Source of the DNA: Peptoniphilus sp. KCTC 25270
Lineage (GTDB): Bacteria; Bacillota; Clostridia; Tissierellales; Peptoniphilaceae
DNA length: 64,000 nt
Direction: 5' to 3'
NCBI RefSeq assembly: GCF_021012875.1
Contig: NZ_JAJMZJ010000004.1
Location: 1-64,000 of the forward strand
In this document: piece after piece, positions 36,484 through 46,215 of the stretch
Layout: the number at the start of each line of letters is the position of its first letter
Position numbering within the stretch: the first letter of the stretch is position 1
Translations under genes and position numbers: made by a program
The notes under the pieces: generated by a model
The model's input: only the letters and a program-made list of their open reading frames with translations
What the model was told of the DNA's origin: nothing
Database searches by the model: none

Positions 36484-39400
36484 TTACTCTACGGCTTTTA
36501 AGGCTTCTACCATATTGATTCGTTTCAATGAGAAATGAACAATCACGCAAACTATAGCGGATAAAAGAAGAGTAATCATTCCTGGAATAAAGAAATTCAT
36601 AAACCCTAAAGCGGGATCCAACATGGATTGACTTGGTACGACTACAGACATTACCATTCCATGAAGCCATTTTCCTACAACGAATCCTATAAGAATTCCT
36701 ACCACACTTAACGTTCCTGTTTCCCGGTAAATATAGGCGGTAAGTTCCTTTGGATAAAATCCTAAAACTTTTATGGTAGAAAGTTCTCGTTTTCGCTCTT
36801 GGATGTTGATATTGGTTAGAGTAAACAATACAACCACCGCTAACAAACTAGAAGCCGTCAAAATTACAAATACAATTTCTCCAATATTTCCTGTTAATTG
36901 GAACATTACTTGTTTGGCTACAGCCATATCCATTATAGATAAAATGGATTCGTTGTCTTTGTAGTTCAAGTAAATCTCGTCTTGATTTTCTTTCGCCAAT
37001 AAGAAATCGGCGTTGTCTGTATATTCTTCTCCCACCATTTTTCCATAAGCTTCTGGGGACATATACATGGAATGACCGGCGTAGGCTTCTGCAATTCCTA
37101 TCACTTTCGTTGTGAAATATTCCTCTTGAGAATTGAAAACTTGGAAACTATCTCCTATTTCTAAATCCATAATCTTGGCGAATTTTTCCGTTACAACGGC
37201 CCCTTCCTCTTGCAAAGGAATTTCTTCTTGGGTTCTTCGATCTCGTAACAGAATCATATCCTTATAATTTCCTTCTGTAGGAACAATTAAATTAATCTCT
37301 TGGTCCAACCCTTTATCATATTTTGCCTTTAGATTTTCAATTCGACCGTTAAAGAATTTTTCAATCCTTGGATCTTTTTTGATTTCCTCTTGGAATTGCT
37401 CATACGCTTCTGGATTGAGTTTTTTCTCATGGAGAACCATCATATTGTATTTGGTCAATTCACCAAATTGTTTGTCTACCAGTCCTTCAATACTCGTATT
37501 GATTCCAAAACCTAAAACCAATAGAGCCACACAACCCATTACCCCAACAATGGTCATAAGCATTCGTTTTTTGTAACGGAAAATATTTCGAATGGCCACT
37601 TTTTGCATAAAGCTCATTCGTTTCCATAAAAAGGGAATCCGCTCCATGAAAATTCTCGTTCCATGTTTCGGTGGTTTTGGACGCATTAAACTGGCTGCGT
37701 TTTTCTTTAGACTGCTACGAACCGTAAAATAAGCTACGGCCCCCGTTGCTAAAATCCCTACTAAAATCGATAAAATAATATTTACAGGATACAAGCGGAA
37801 GGCAAACTCGTCAAAGGCAAATCCGGAAGAATAGGCGGTTACAATTAGTGGATTGACAATGTAATTTCCTCCCAATCCTCCTAAAATTCCTCCTAGGACC
37901 GCTGCCATAATTCCATATACCAAATATTTTTTTGCAATGGATCCGTTTCCATATCCTAAAGCTTTGTACGTTCCAATATTGATTCGTTCGTCTTCTACCA
38001 TTCGATTCATGGAAATGGAACACAATAACATGGCTACGGCAAAGAAAAATACCGGGAAAACTTTCGCCAAACGGTCAATGCTTCGGCTAAATTCCATATA
38101 CATATGAATATTTGGATCTTCGTTTCGTGGCGTAATTTTATAGGATGGTTTTTCCAATAGAGTCAAAAGATCTTTTGCTTGTTCTAAGTCCTCTTCCCCT
38201 TCTTGTAAATCCAAAATGGCTTGAGGATATTCTCGGTCAAATTCTTCTTTCCCCTCTTGATATTCTCGCCATCCCTCTTCCAATTCTCTCTCTGCTTCTG
38301 AAATTTGAGCTTGGCCTTGGGCCCGTTGGCTTTCTAATTCTCTACGGCCTTCCACTAGGCTTGCTTCTCCCTTTTGAAGCTGAATTTTTCCCGCTTCCAA
38401 TTGCAAAATTCCCTCTTGTAGTTTTGCCTCTTGGGCTTGCAATTCTCTTTGGGCATTTTCTAATTCTGCTCTTCCGGCGTCTAATTTTGCTTTGGCTTCT
38501 TCTAAAGGTCGTCCTTGCTCACGAATTTGGCTTTCTTGCCGATTGATTTCGGCTTGGCCCTGTTCTAACTGATCTCGTTGGGCTTCTAAAACCGCTCTTT
38601 TCTTGGCCAACTCTGCCTCAAGGACTTTTTTCTTGGCTTCTTGTTCTGCCAATTGTTTTTCTCCTAAAGCAATGGCATTTTTTTGTTCCTGAATTTTTTC
38701 CTTGGCTTGAGAGATTTCTTTTTCTTTCTCTATGCGATTTTTTTCTGCCTCATTCCAAAGACTTTGTTTTTCCTTTGCCATTTGATTTTTCTCATTCCAC
38801 TGTTTCCAAAGGTCGCTTTCTTCCAAAGTCTTCGTATTCTCTAATTTTGATTTTTCTTCCAATAGGAGAGAAACTTCCTTCGCTAATTCCTCCCTCTCCC
38901 GTACCATTTCAGGCGTCTGTTCTTCCTGTGGAAGTTTTTCGATCTCATCGATTCTACGATTTTTTTCTTCTATAGAAGTAGAAATGGAAGTGATTTCCTT
39001 TTGAATCTCTTCTTTTGTTGGCAAAGACAAGGCGTTTTTTTCCACTGCCAATCGATCCGCCTCTTTTTGAGCTTCTGTAAATTCTTTTTTCCTTTGTAAT
39101 TCTTTTTCTTTTAAGGAGGGGAGCTCTTTTTCTCCATTTGCTACCGTTTTTCTAAAAGCCTCCATTTCCTTTTCTGTATAAGGAATTTTTATGGGGCTAA
39201 TAGAGTCTAACTCTCCCGCTTTTTCCAACTCCTCCAAAGCAGAATTTACCTGATTTTCTTTCGCCAAAAGTTCTTCCCTTTGTCTTTGAATCTCTTCAAG
39301 TCCCTTTAAGTATGGATTGTATTGAATGGAAAATTCATTTTCTTGTCTTTGAAACAAATCCCATTTTTCCGCCATTATCGTTTGGCCAGAAGATAGAGCT

Positions 39401-40419
39401 TCTTGACCCGCTGTAATTTCTCCTTGGGATTGTTGCAAAAGTTTTCGGTTTTTCTCTATTTCTTCTTGCCCTTCTTGGAGTTTTTTCTCCCCTTGGGCCA
39501 TTCCCTCCGAAAAATCCTGTTTTGCTTGGGATAAATCTTCTTCCCCAGACAATAACTTATCTTCTGCATCGGCCAAATCCAACTGAGCGTCTTTTAATTC
39601 CTGACGCCCATCTACCAATTCTTGTTCTCCTTCAGCGATGGACTCTCTCCCATCGGCCAAAGATTCTTCCAATCGAGTGGCGGGACGATCCGAAAACCAT
39701 TCTTTCATCTCTTGGAAATGTTTATGGACCTTTGTTTCATATTCTTCCTCACTAGTGGAGAGACCTTCTAAATCCTTAAATTGAACCAAATATTCTTGAT
39801 AGGTTGGATCGGCAAAAGATTCTGGCAAAATATAGCCAAATCCATCCAATGTGCCTCCACGTTCAGATGTTCCTGTTCTGGATTTATCTAAAAAAAACAC
39901 CGAACGGCCAAATCCGGAAATGGTGTAGGTATATTCCTTTAATCTAGCCTTTGCCTCTTTATCAAAAATATCTTCTTCTTGGGCAAAAACAATGGAATCA
40001 CCAATTTTATATCCCTTGTCCTTCATATATAGATCCAGTAAAATCTCGTTTTCTTTTTCCGGAAGCTTCCCTTCATCTACAATGGGAACAGAAATTTTTT
40101 CCGGTAGAGATTTTAGATGAATATTTTCCCCTTTATTGGTATAGAGTTCAATGTGGCGAATCAATTCTTCCCCTGATTTTCCCTGAATTTTGTGGATTCG
40201 CCGCAAATCTTCTTCTTCTAGTCCATCTCCTACGGCAATTCTCATATCTTGGGCATTGGTTTGTCGGATTATTTTTTCTATGCTCTCTCGCATAGTTGGT
40301 CCGGCTACGGTTAAACCTACCAAGACAAAAACCCCTAGGGCAACCAAAGAAAATATGGCAAAAAACCGCCCTTTGGATTTTTTGATCTCCCGTAAATAAT
40401 CTTTTTGTAACGACTTCAT
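36484..40419 (-). CDS. FtsX/MacB-type ABC permease with a giant extracytoplasmic coiled coil
   Basis: 1311 residues. One transmembrane helix near 15-40 (RFFAIFSLVALGVFVLVGLTV), then about 740 residues outside the membrane, of which about 250-740 is an almost unbroken coiled coil rich in Glu, Lys and Gln with repeated GEQEL, GQAEI and GRRELE units. Then come two FtsX domains: three helices near 785-900 (VFPVFFFAVAMLLCSIS) and a second set near 1170-1300 (ASSLLAVVVLFTLTNINIQERKRELSTIKVLG split by turns). This is the arrangement of large Bacillota mechanotransmission ABC systems. It is paired with the ATPase that starts upstream (9-nt gap). Possible roles are lipid/peptide export or activation of a wall hydrolase. 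Confidence 0.88.
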   Translation of the reverse strand: MKSLQKDYLREIKKSKGRFFAIFSLVALGVFVLVGLTVAGPTMRESIEKIIRQTNAQDMRIAVGDGLEEEDLRRIHKIQGKSGEELIRHIELYTNKGENIHLKSLPEKISVPIVDEGKLPEKENEILLDLYMKDKGYKIGDSIVFAQEEDIFDKEAKARLKEYTYTISGFGRSVFFLDKSRTGTSERGGTLDGFGYILPESFADPTYQEYLVQFKDLEGLSTSEEEYETKVHKHFQEMKEWFSDRPATRLEESLADGRESIAEGEQELVDGRQELKDAQLDLADAEDKLLSGEEDLSQAKQDFSEGMAQGEKKLQEGQEEIEKNRKLLQQSQGEITAGQEALSSGQTIMAEKWDLFQRQENEFSIQYNPYLKGLEEIQRQREELLAKENQVNSALEELEKAGELDSISPIKIPYTEKEMEAFRKTVANGEKELPSLKEKELQRKKEFTEAQKEADRLAVEKNALSLPTKEEIQKEITSISTSIEEKNRRIDEIEKLPQEEQTPEMVREREELAKEVSLLLEEKSKLENTKTLEESDLWKQWNEKNQMAKEKQSLWNEAEKNRIEKEKEISQAKEKIQEQKNAIALGEKQLAEQEAKKKVLEAELAKKRAVLEAQRDQLEQGQAEINRQESQIREQGRPLEEAKAKLDAGRAELENAQRELQAQEAKLQEGILQLEAGKIQLQKGEASLVEGRRELESQRAQGQAQISEAERELEEGWREYQEGKEEFDREYPQAILDLQEGEEDLEQAKDLLTLLEKPSYKITPRNEDPNIHMYMEFSRSIDRLAKVFPVFFFAVAMLLCSISMNRMVEDERINIGTYKALGYGNGSIAKKYLVYGIMAAVLGGILGGLGGNYIVNPLIVTAYSSGFAFDEFAFRLYPVNIILSILVGILATGAVAYFTVRSSLKKNAASLMRPKPPKHGTRIFMERIPFLWKRMSFMQKVAIRNIFRYKKRMLMTIVGVMGCVALLVLGFGINTSIEGLVDKQFGELTKYNMMVLHEKKLNPEAYEQFQEEIKKDPRIEKFFNGRIENLKAKYDKGLDQEINLIVPTEGNYKDMILLRDRRTQEEIPLQEEGAVVTEKFAKIMDLEIGDSFQVFNSQEEYFTTKVIGIAEAYAGHSMYMSPEAYGKMVGEEYTDNADFLLAKENQDEIYLNYKDNESILSIMDMAVAKQVMFQLTGNIGEIVFVILTASSLLAVVVLFTLTNINIQERKRELSTIKVLGFYPKELTAYIYRETGTLSVVGILIGFVVGKWLHGMVMSVVVPSQSMLDPALGFMNFFIPGMITLLLSAIVCVIVHFSLKRINMVEALKAVE

Positions 40420-40428
40420 TCTCTCACC

Positions 40429-41130
40429 TTACCATTCAATTTCTTCGATGGATTTTGGATGGTCGTTGACTTCCATTCTTCGCACTTTGGCGTCATTGAT
40501 TTCAATCACACGATCTGCTGTTGGGGTAATGGCACTATTATGGGTGATGATTATTACAGTGGTGTTGGTTCTGCGACAACTTTCCTGTAACAAGGACAAA
40601 ATTTTCTTCCCTGTTGTATAGTCCAAAGCCCCCGTTGGTTCGTCACACAATAATAATTTTGGATTTTTTGCCAAAGCTCGAGCAATGGCAACCCGTTGTT
40701 GTTCTCCCCCCGAAAGCTGAGAAGGAAAGTTGTTCATTCGGTCCTTTAATCCCACTTCTTCTAAAACTTCTTTGGCGTCTCTCGCGTCTTTTACGATTTC
40801 GTTGGCCAGTTCCACATTTTCCAAAGCCGTTAAGTTGGGGATGAGGTTGTAAAATTGAAACACAAAACCCACGTCGTTCCGTCGATATTTGGTCAATTCC
40901 ATATCGTTATATTGGGCAATATTTTCTCCATCCACCAATACGTCCCCTCGATCGTTTTTATCCATGCCACCGAGAATGTTTAGGATTGTGGATTTTCCTG
41001 CACCAGAGGGACCAACAATTACAACAAATTCCCCTTGTTCAATTTGGAAATTGATATTGTTGTTGGCAACAATGGTCGTATCCCCCATTTTGTATTCCTT
41101 TGTACTATTGATAAATTCTACGTATGACAA
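40429..41130 (-). CDS. ABC transporter ATPase, LolD/MacB type
   Basis: About 233 residues if it starts at TTG 41130, which has AGGGGG 8 nt upstream; the frame is open to 41196 but that extension crosses a hairpin. Walker [10 protein letters not shown]-loop [10 protein letters not shown], signature LSGGEQQR, Walker [13 protein letters not shown] and the switch His in ITHN are all present. It powers the FtsX-type permease that follows. The TTG start may keep its level low. Confidence 0.92.
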   Translation of the reverse strand: MSYVEFINSTKEYKMGDTTIVANNNINFQIEQGEFVVIVGPSGAGKSTILNILGGMDKNDRGDVLVDGENIAQYNDMELTKYRRNDVGFVFQFYNLIPNLTALENVELANEIVKDARDAKEVLEEVGLKDRMNNFPSQLSGGEQQRVAIARALAKNPKLLLCDEPTGALDYTTGKKILSLLQESCRRTNTTVIIITHNSAITPTADRVIEINDAKVRRMEVNDHPKSIEEIEW

Positions 41131-41147
41131 ATTTTTTCCCCCTATAG

Positions 41148-41174
41148 AAAAACTCCCCCTAAGAGGAGTTTTTT
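41148..41174. terminator. Leader hairpin before the ABC operon
   Basis: AAAACTCC and GGAGTTTT with T-runs on both sides. On the minus strand it would lie in the 5' leader of the ABC operon, 20 nt before the proposed start, so it may be an attenuator; or it may insulate the operon from upstream transcription. Confidence 0.45.
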
Positions 41175-41382
41175 CGATGCAAATTTTATTGGCCAAAAGT
41201 TTCTGTAAGCCTTAATTTTACAGAGAATCCCACTCTATTCTTGTTCTCTGTATTTTACCATAAATATTTTTTCGATTCAATTTGACCCTGATGCAAATAC
41301 AGCCAACCAATTTGAACTCATTCTTTTTGTATGGTAGAATGAAAACTTGCTATAAGCTTCACAATTCAGGAGGTGAAATTAC

Positions 41383-41493
41383 ATGGATTCAGGAGACCCT
41401 AGTAGTAGGAATCATACAAATAATAGTCTTTGCGATAATTTATATGGAATTTTAAGCTTGCAAAATCCATGTAATAGGCACTTGAATTGCTAA
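41383..41493 (+). CDS. Candidate 36-residue leader peptide upstream of mgtE
   Basis: ATG 41383 has a perfect AGGAGG 8 nt upstream, better than most genes here. The peptide starts MDSGDPSSRNHTNN and contains Cys and His near the end (NPCNRHLNC). It ends 88 nt before mgtE. Short peptides with acidic and proline residues act as Mg2+ sensors in leaders of some Mg2+ transporter genes (MgtL of Salmonella), so a regulatory role is possible. The alternative is that the region is a structured RNA in which this frame is incidental. Confidence 0.4.
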   Translation: MDSGDPSSRNHTNNSLCDNLYGILSLQNPCNRHLNC

Positions 41494-41566
41494 GTCGATT
41501 TTATATGCCGAAACTACCGCTTAGACTAAAGGCCGCTGAGCGTTATTTTTATGCTCATTTTTAATG
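41494..41566 (+). promoter_or_regulatory. mgtE leader RNA region with hairpin
   Basis: After the short frame come CCGCTTAG/CTAAAGGCCGC segments able to pair and a hairpin TGAGC...GCTCA followed by TTTTTAATG. This could be an attenuator. The M-box consensus is not recognisable, so I do not call that riboswitch. Confidence 0.35.
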
Positions 41567-41580
41567 AGGAGGTATGTAAA

Positions 41581-42906
41581 ATGAAAATAGAATATGACAC
41601 AAGAGAAATTCAAGTATTACAGGAAGAAATAAACCATTTGAATCCTGTAGATTTAGCTGAAGAACTTATACATTTGTCAGAATCAGATCTTGCTATCTGG
41701 ATAAAACTTTTAGATAAGGACTTATTGGCGGATGGGTTTACGCTTTTACCCCAAGAAAATAAAATTCAAATTATTGAGTCTTTGTCTGATGAAAAAACAA
41801 TGATTCTGATTAAGGAACTCGATGAAGATGAATTGGTGGATACACTTCAGGAACTCCCTGCAAACATGGTAAGGAAACTGATGAATCATTTTATTAGTGA
41901 GGAAAGAAGACCTATCATCAACCAATTGTTAGGGTATCCAAATGAGAGCGTAGGCTCGATCATGTCGGTCAATTTCCTCTCTGTAAAAAATACCGTCAAG
42001 CCTTCTGTTGCCATAGAAAAAGTTTTAAACTCTGATCTCGATGCCAACAGATTGGAACAGATTTGGATAACCGATGACTCACTGGTTCTCACAGGATATG
42101 TCTATTTGGCAGACCTTTTGAGAAACAAAGATAAAGATATTCGAAAACTTTCCTATCCCATTACAAAGAGTGTATATGCAACCGATGACCAAGAGATCGT
42201 TGCTAAAATTGCATATAAATATGATTTGGCAGAAATTCCAGTTACCGATTCAGAGGGAAGGCTCATCGGCCTTGTTCCGGCTGAATGGGCGATTGACATT
42301 ATGCATGACGAGCATGAGGAGGACTTGGCCTATATTCACGGTATTACTGAATCTTCCCATGACTTATATTGGAAAAAATCCAGTTTTCAAATCGCAAAAG
42401 ATCGAACGACTTGGTTGATTATTTGTCTGTTGACAGCAACTTTAACCGGTTTCATCATTCAAAGATATGAAGCGGTTATAGCCAGCAGCGTTATTTTAAC
42501 AGCTTATATACCCATGTTGATGGATTCTGGGGGGAATGCCGGCAGTCAGTCTTCTACTACAATCATTACCAATCTTTATTCTGGCCAAGTCAATTATAGA
42601 GATGCATACAAGGTAATTTTCAAAGAATTTAAAATCGGTATTATTACAGGATTGGCTCTTGTTATTGCCAATATGATTAGAATGTTTGCTTTAGATGGTG
42701 TGAGTACCCAGGTAAACCTGACCGTATCTATTACGTTGCTTCTGACGGTTATTCTGTCAAAAATTATGGGAGGTATACTACCTTTAATCGCTGACAAAAT
42801 TAAATTAGACCCTACAATAATGGCGGGTCCCCTTATTACTACAATTGTTGATACTTTTGTTTTGCTGGTATACTTTGAAGTTGCAAGTTTTTTCTTAGGT
42901 ATATAA
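41581..42906 (+). CDS. mgtE: Magnesium channel/transporter MgtE
   Basis: 441 residues from ATG 41581 with AGGAGG 8 nt upstream. The N-terminal MgtE domain (LNPVDLAEELIHLSESDLA) and two CBS motifs (VTDSEGRLIGLVP) lie in the cytosol. Five membrane helices at the C-terminus include the pore helix with MLMDSGGNAGSQSST, the MgtE signature. CBS and N domains close the pore when Mg2+ is plentiful. Single-gene unit with a terminator; the upstream leader suggests ion- or translation-dependent control. Confidence 0.95.
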   Translation: MKIEYDTREIQVLQEEINHLNPVDLAEELIHLSESDLAIWIKLLDKDLLADGFTLLPQENKIQIIESLSDEKTMILIKELDEDELVDTLQELPANMVRKLMNHFISEERRPIINQLLGYPNESVGSIMSVNFLSVKNTVKPSVAIEKVLNSDLDANRLEQIWITDDSLVLTGYVYLADLLRNKDKDIRKLSYPITKSVYATDDQEIVAKIAYKYDLAEIPVTDSEGRLIGLVPAEWAIDIMHDEHEEDLAYIHGITESSHDLYWKKSSFQIAKDRTTWLIICLLTATLTGFIIQRYEAVIASSVILTAYIPMLMDSGGNAGSQSSTTIITNLYSGQVNYRDAYKVIFKEFKIGIITGLALVIANMIRMFALDGVSTQVNLTVSITLLLTVILSKIMGGILPLIADKIKLDPTIMAGPLITTIVDTFVLLVYFEVASFFLGI

Positions 42907-42936
42907 GCCCACTAATAAATAGGAATAAAAACCTGT

Positions 42937-42971
42937 AGAGAGGTTGGAAGATTTCCAATCTCTCTCTTTTT
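42937..42971 (+). terminator. mgtE terminator
   Basis: AGAGAGGTTGGAA pairs with TTTCCAATCTCTCT (one bulge), followed by TTTT, 30 nt after the stop. Confidence 0.85.
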
Positions 42972-43431
42972 TATAGGAAATTTGATTGAGGAGGTCAATG
43001 ACAAGGAGCAACGGAAAGAAAGTCTCTAATCACAAAGGGATACCTAAAAATAAAAATTTATAAGGGAATCCCAAAGAAAAGGCGATTCCCCTATACATTT
43101 CAGAAAAACGAGAGAAAAAAATTAAAAAGTAGAATATAGAAATTAAGATGCTCAAAAAATAGGAACGTCCACTTATAAAGTCATCCTTTATCTCGATGAA
43201 AATACCACCGAAACAATACAAGATAAATTAAAATGAATCTTGGTTCGAGAAGTGAAACAGGAAAAACAAATAGAATGATACTCTCGATTCAAAAGTTCCT
43301 AATCCATATCAAGGGAATCATTCCATCTGTACTTTATCTTATAGGCAGACTTTTTCAATTTGAAGGTTTTCCTTATTTAAGAGAATGTCTACCGTTTCTT
43401 TTCTTCTATATATATTTTTTTTATTTTTAAA
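42972..43431. other. Region between mgtE and the transposon, no firm gene
   Basis: A 21-codon frame at 42998-43063 has AGGAGG before its ATG but is short and basic. A hairpin GGGAATC...GATTCCC lies near 43062-43088. A short coding-like stretch (TYKVILYLDEN) at about 43150-43220 ends at TGA and has no start. These may be gene remnants. The region joins the dsdA side of the chromosome when the transposon is removed. Confidence 0.4.
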
Positions 43432-43602
43432 CAAAGTATAAATTTCTAATTATCTTTTTATATTTTCTTAAATGCTCGTAAAGCCTTATTCTATGTGCTT
43501 TCGAGTATTTTTACTGTAGGAAGATACTTCACGTTTCTTTGCATATTTCCTCATGTCTTAGCTGTCAGAAGTGGTAAATAAGTAGTAAATTCATTTGTAC
43601 TA

Positions 43603-44820
43603 CTAAGCAACAAGACGCTCCTGTTGCTTCTCTTTATTCAAGCGTTTCATTTCTGCCATTGCAGAATCGAATGTTGCATGTGCGTAATAGTTCAGCGTCA
43701 TGGCTATATTAGCATGTCCCATAATGTACTGTAATGCCTTTGGATTCATTCCTGCATTTGCATAGTTGGTACAGAATGTATGTCGCAAACTATGTGGAGT
43801 GATGTGTGGCAATTTATCCTCGTTATACTTATTGTATTTCTTAACAAGACCTTTCATCATGCCGTTGTAATCACTTGCCACTTTTGGATAGTTCTTTCTA
43901 TTAAGAAAGAGGAAATCACTATATCCATCAATCTCAACACGCTTATCATTCTTTCGATTCGCTAACACTCGCTTAAATGCTTGATAGGCTTCTTCAACCA
44001 TAGGAACTTGACGTTCGCCACTTTTGGTCTTTGGTGTTTCAATGTAGTACCCAATTTCAGTATCTCTCAATAGCTGATGGTCTATATTGACAAGACGATT
44101 CTCAAAATCTAAATCTGGAAGTGTCAAACCACCAAACTCTGAAATACGAAGACCTGTTTTTAAGAGTATCAGAATTTCATCATAATTTTTGCTGTAGGTT
44201 TTATCAGCTTTTGCAAAGGCTAACAGTTTTTCTTCCTGTTCTTCTGTTAGTACGGTCTTAGGGACAGTATCATCATCAAGAACTGCTTTCAGTTGAAAGT
44301 CAAATGGATTCTTCCGAACACAATCATCTTGTATAGCAATATAGAATGAAGCCTTTAAAGAACGTTTGTAGTTATTGATGGTTTGATAAGCATAACCATT
44401 TTCACTCATTCTAATAGCCCATTCTTTAGCGTCTGATGGCTTAATACTGTCAATACTTCTTACACCTAACTTGTCTTTCTTCAAAATATCCATAAGATAT
44501 TTGCGTCCAGTTTCAGTGTTTTTTCTAACCTTTGGTCTTTGAGCGTTCTGTTTTGCGTAAAGCTGGCAGAGTGTCATTTTCTTTCCTACAACATCAATAC
44601 CATCATGAATGTCTTTCTGTAACTCTGCGATTTTCTCTCTAAGTGAGATACAATCACGCTTTCCTGCTGGTACTCGGTCTGTAGCCACAAGTTTCCACGA
44701 GTAAACAAATTGCGGTTCTCCAAATGAATCTATATATTTGTATAAGTATCTTCCGTCTTTTCGTTGGCTCTCTCCAGTCTTTAAGATTCGACCTTTATTG
44801 TCACGTCTTTTTTCTGACAT
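43603..44820 (-). CDS. int: Tn916 integrase
   Basis: 405 residues, the size of Tn916 Int. Arm-binding N-domain (ESQRKDGRYLYKYID), core-binding domain, and the catalytic domain with Arg in KTGLRISE, HSLRH, MGHANI and the nucleophile Tyr in LNYYAHATF. It drives excision and integration using DR2 arms near each end. Transcribed toward the element end, downstream of xis. Confidence 0.97.
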   Translation of the reverse strand: MSEKRRDNKGRILKTGESQRKDGRYLYKYIDSFGEPQFVYSWKLVATDRVPAGKRDCISLREKIAELQKDIHDGIDVVGKKMTLCQLYAKQNAQRPKVRKNTETGRKYLMDILKKDKLGVRSIDSIKPSDAKEWAIRMSENGYAYQTINNYKRSLKASFYIAIQDDCVRKNPFDFQLKAVLDDDTVPKTVLTEEQEEKLLAFAKADKTYSKNYDEILILLKTGLRISEFGGLTLPDLDFENRLVNIDHQLLRDTEIGYYIETPKTKSGERQVPMVEEAYQAFKRVLANRKNDKRVEIDGYSDFLFLNRKNYPKVASDYNGMMKGLVKKYNKYNEDKLPHITPHSLRHTFCTNYANAGMNPKALQYIMGHANIAMTLNYYAHATFDSAMAEMKRLNKEKQQERLVA

Positions 44821-44901
44821 GGCATTTGCTCCTTTCCTTTATGGAAAGAGCCTTGATACGACTTAATACTATTTTATCATATACAAGACCCTTTGGCGAC
44901 G

Positions 44902-45105
44902 CTAGATTGCGTCCAATGTATCTATAATTTTTTCAAATTGTTTTCGTTTAATCTGAATACGATTGCCATTCATAATCAGCCAATTTGCATTTTTATTTTC
45001 CTCTGCCAAGCGTCGTAGCTTGTTTTCGCCAATACGAAAATATTTTGACGCTTCTTCAATGGTTAGGGTATAACGTTCCCAAATAGGAATGTCAGTCTGC
45101 TTCAT
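44902..45105 (-). CDS. xis: Tn916 excisionase
   Basis: 67 residues with a MerR-like winged helix ([23 protein letters not shown]) and basic tail. It bends DNA at the ends and directs Int to excision. GGAGG precedes the start; 81 nt separate it from int. Confidence 0.95.
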
Positions 45106-45565
45106 AAAATCCTCCTTTCCAAATCACTTATTTGGATTTCATAAAAGTTGTTTTACCAGCAATCGAACAGCTTTAGCAAAGCTCACGGGAGTTCCACCCC
45201 TGCATGGTTCTCATGTAGCCATACTCATTGCCTGCGACGGTTTTATCACGCTCGGACTATTGACTGTATGGGAGTATCATTATCACGATAAGAATGTCGT
45301 TGCAGGCAATCCTGCTAAAGATTGCTTCTCGGATCACTAACATGAATCGCTCGCTATCTTTATAAGATAGGTCATGGCGGTTAGTTCCGTTGGCTCTTTT
45401 CTTATCGAAACGTATTCGATTACTTTTATTCAGTTTTCAAAGAACAATGGCTCGTTAGCCTATCAAAACACATTGAAAGCTCAATATGCTTTGGTGGAAT
45501 AACAAACCTCCCTGTTCGGGAAGCGTGGAATGGTTTAGCACGCTTCCACGAAAGGAGAGAGGATA
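45106..45565. other. Tn916 region between orf8 and xis
   Basis: No gene that I would call. It contains an inverted repeat GGAAGCGTG...CACGCTTCC near 45519-45549 and the region from which xis-int transcription is read after circularisation. A plus-strand frame of 83 codons here lacks a ribosome site. Confidence 0.5.
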
Positions 45566-45796
45566 TTACTTAATTTCAAATGACAAAATCTTTGTAATCA
45601 GTCTGGTTTCCATTCTTCCACGTAAGACTTCATCAACGACCATACTTTGATTGCCATATTCATCTTTCATAAGTCGTAGGGAACGCTTCGTTATGTACCC
45701 TCTGTAATGATGTAGAATCTGGTTAATCGCTTCGGTATCGCCATCTGTTGCCTTTACAATGAGAGGAAAGGGAATCATAGGATATTGTGTTTTCAT
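45566..45796 (-). CDS. orf8: Tn916 Orf8, small regulatory helix-turn-helix protein
   Basis: 76 residues, overlapping the end of orf7 by 4 nt. In Tn916 orf7 and orf8 form an operon needed for read-through activation of xis-int and transfer genes after excision. The sequence (ATDGDTEAINQILHHYRGYI) fits the helix-turn-helix domain 16 family. Confidence 0.93.
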   Translation of the reverse strand: MKTQYPMIPFPLIVKATDGDTEAINQILHHYRGYITKRSLRLMKDEYGNQSMVVDEVLRGRMETRLITKILSFEIK

Positions 45797-46215
45797 TCTT
45801 CAAATTCCTCCATAAACTTTTTAATTAAGGCTAGTCCACTGGTTCTATGCCGATAGACAGTAGAACGGTTCAATTTCAACAGGTCTGCAATTTCTGAATC
45901 GCTCATGTCCATAAAGTAAAACAGCAGTAGAATTTCACGTTTCTTGTCTGGCAACTCACGTAATGCTTCACTCAACAAATCATTTTCAACGCCTACTGAT
46001 AACCCATTGAGTGTAAAAATCTGAAAGTCAGTTGAATAGTTATCTGTTGTCGCAAACTGGCTAACAAGATAATCGCCAACATCCGAAAAGGACACCTCAC
46101 GCTTTGCAATCCTTGAAAGATAAAGCATATAATTCTTTCGCTCGTCTTCCATAGCACGTTTACAGATATAGTCAAACTGATTTTCTATTGTGGTCTGAAA
46201 AGAAGATGGTTTCAT
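45793..46215 (-). CDS. orf7: Tn916 Orf7, sigma-like regulator
   Basis: 140 residues from ATG 46215 (GGGGTGAG upstream). The C-terminal region 4-like helix-turn-helix (LLFYFMDMSDSEIADLLKLN, RSTVYRHR) marks it as an ECF/sigma-like regulator. It works with Orf8 to raise transcription through int-xis and, in the circle, the transfer genes. Its promoter is repressed by Orf9 in the known model. Confidence 0.93.
   Translation of the reverse strand: MKPSSFQTTIENQFDYICKRAMEDERKNYMLYLSRIAKREVSFSDVGDYLVSQFATTDNYSTDFQIFTLNGLSVGVENDLLSEALRELPDKKREILLLFYFMDMSDSEIADLLKLNRSTVYRHRTSGLALIKKFMEEFEE

Noticed and set aside
36392-36670. 93-residue N-terminal extension of the MATE protein
   Set aside because: The extension runs through the terminator of the upstream operon and into its 3' end; ATG 36391 has a ribosome site and starts at the conserved region.
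38145-38546. Leucine-rich plus-strand frame of 133 codons
   Set aside because: Antisense shadow of the coiled-coil repeats in the FtsX-type permease.
41340-41580. M-box (ykoK) magnesium riboswitch before mgtE
   Set aside because: The AGGTGAGGCTCCT core and the following conserved loops are not found; only general leader structure is seen.
43030-43430. Two hydrophobic frames of 63-65 codons between mgtE and the transposon
   Set aside because: No ribosome sites, AT-rich composition gives hydrophobic translation by chance, and one runs into the transposon end.
45089-45340. 83-codon plus-strand frame over xis start (Tn916 orf5/orf10 position)
   Set aside because: Overlaps the xis start antisense and has no ribosome site; known Tn916 biology gives no product here that I can support.
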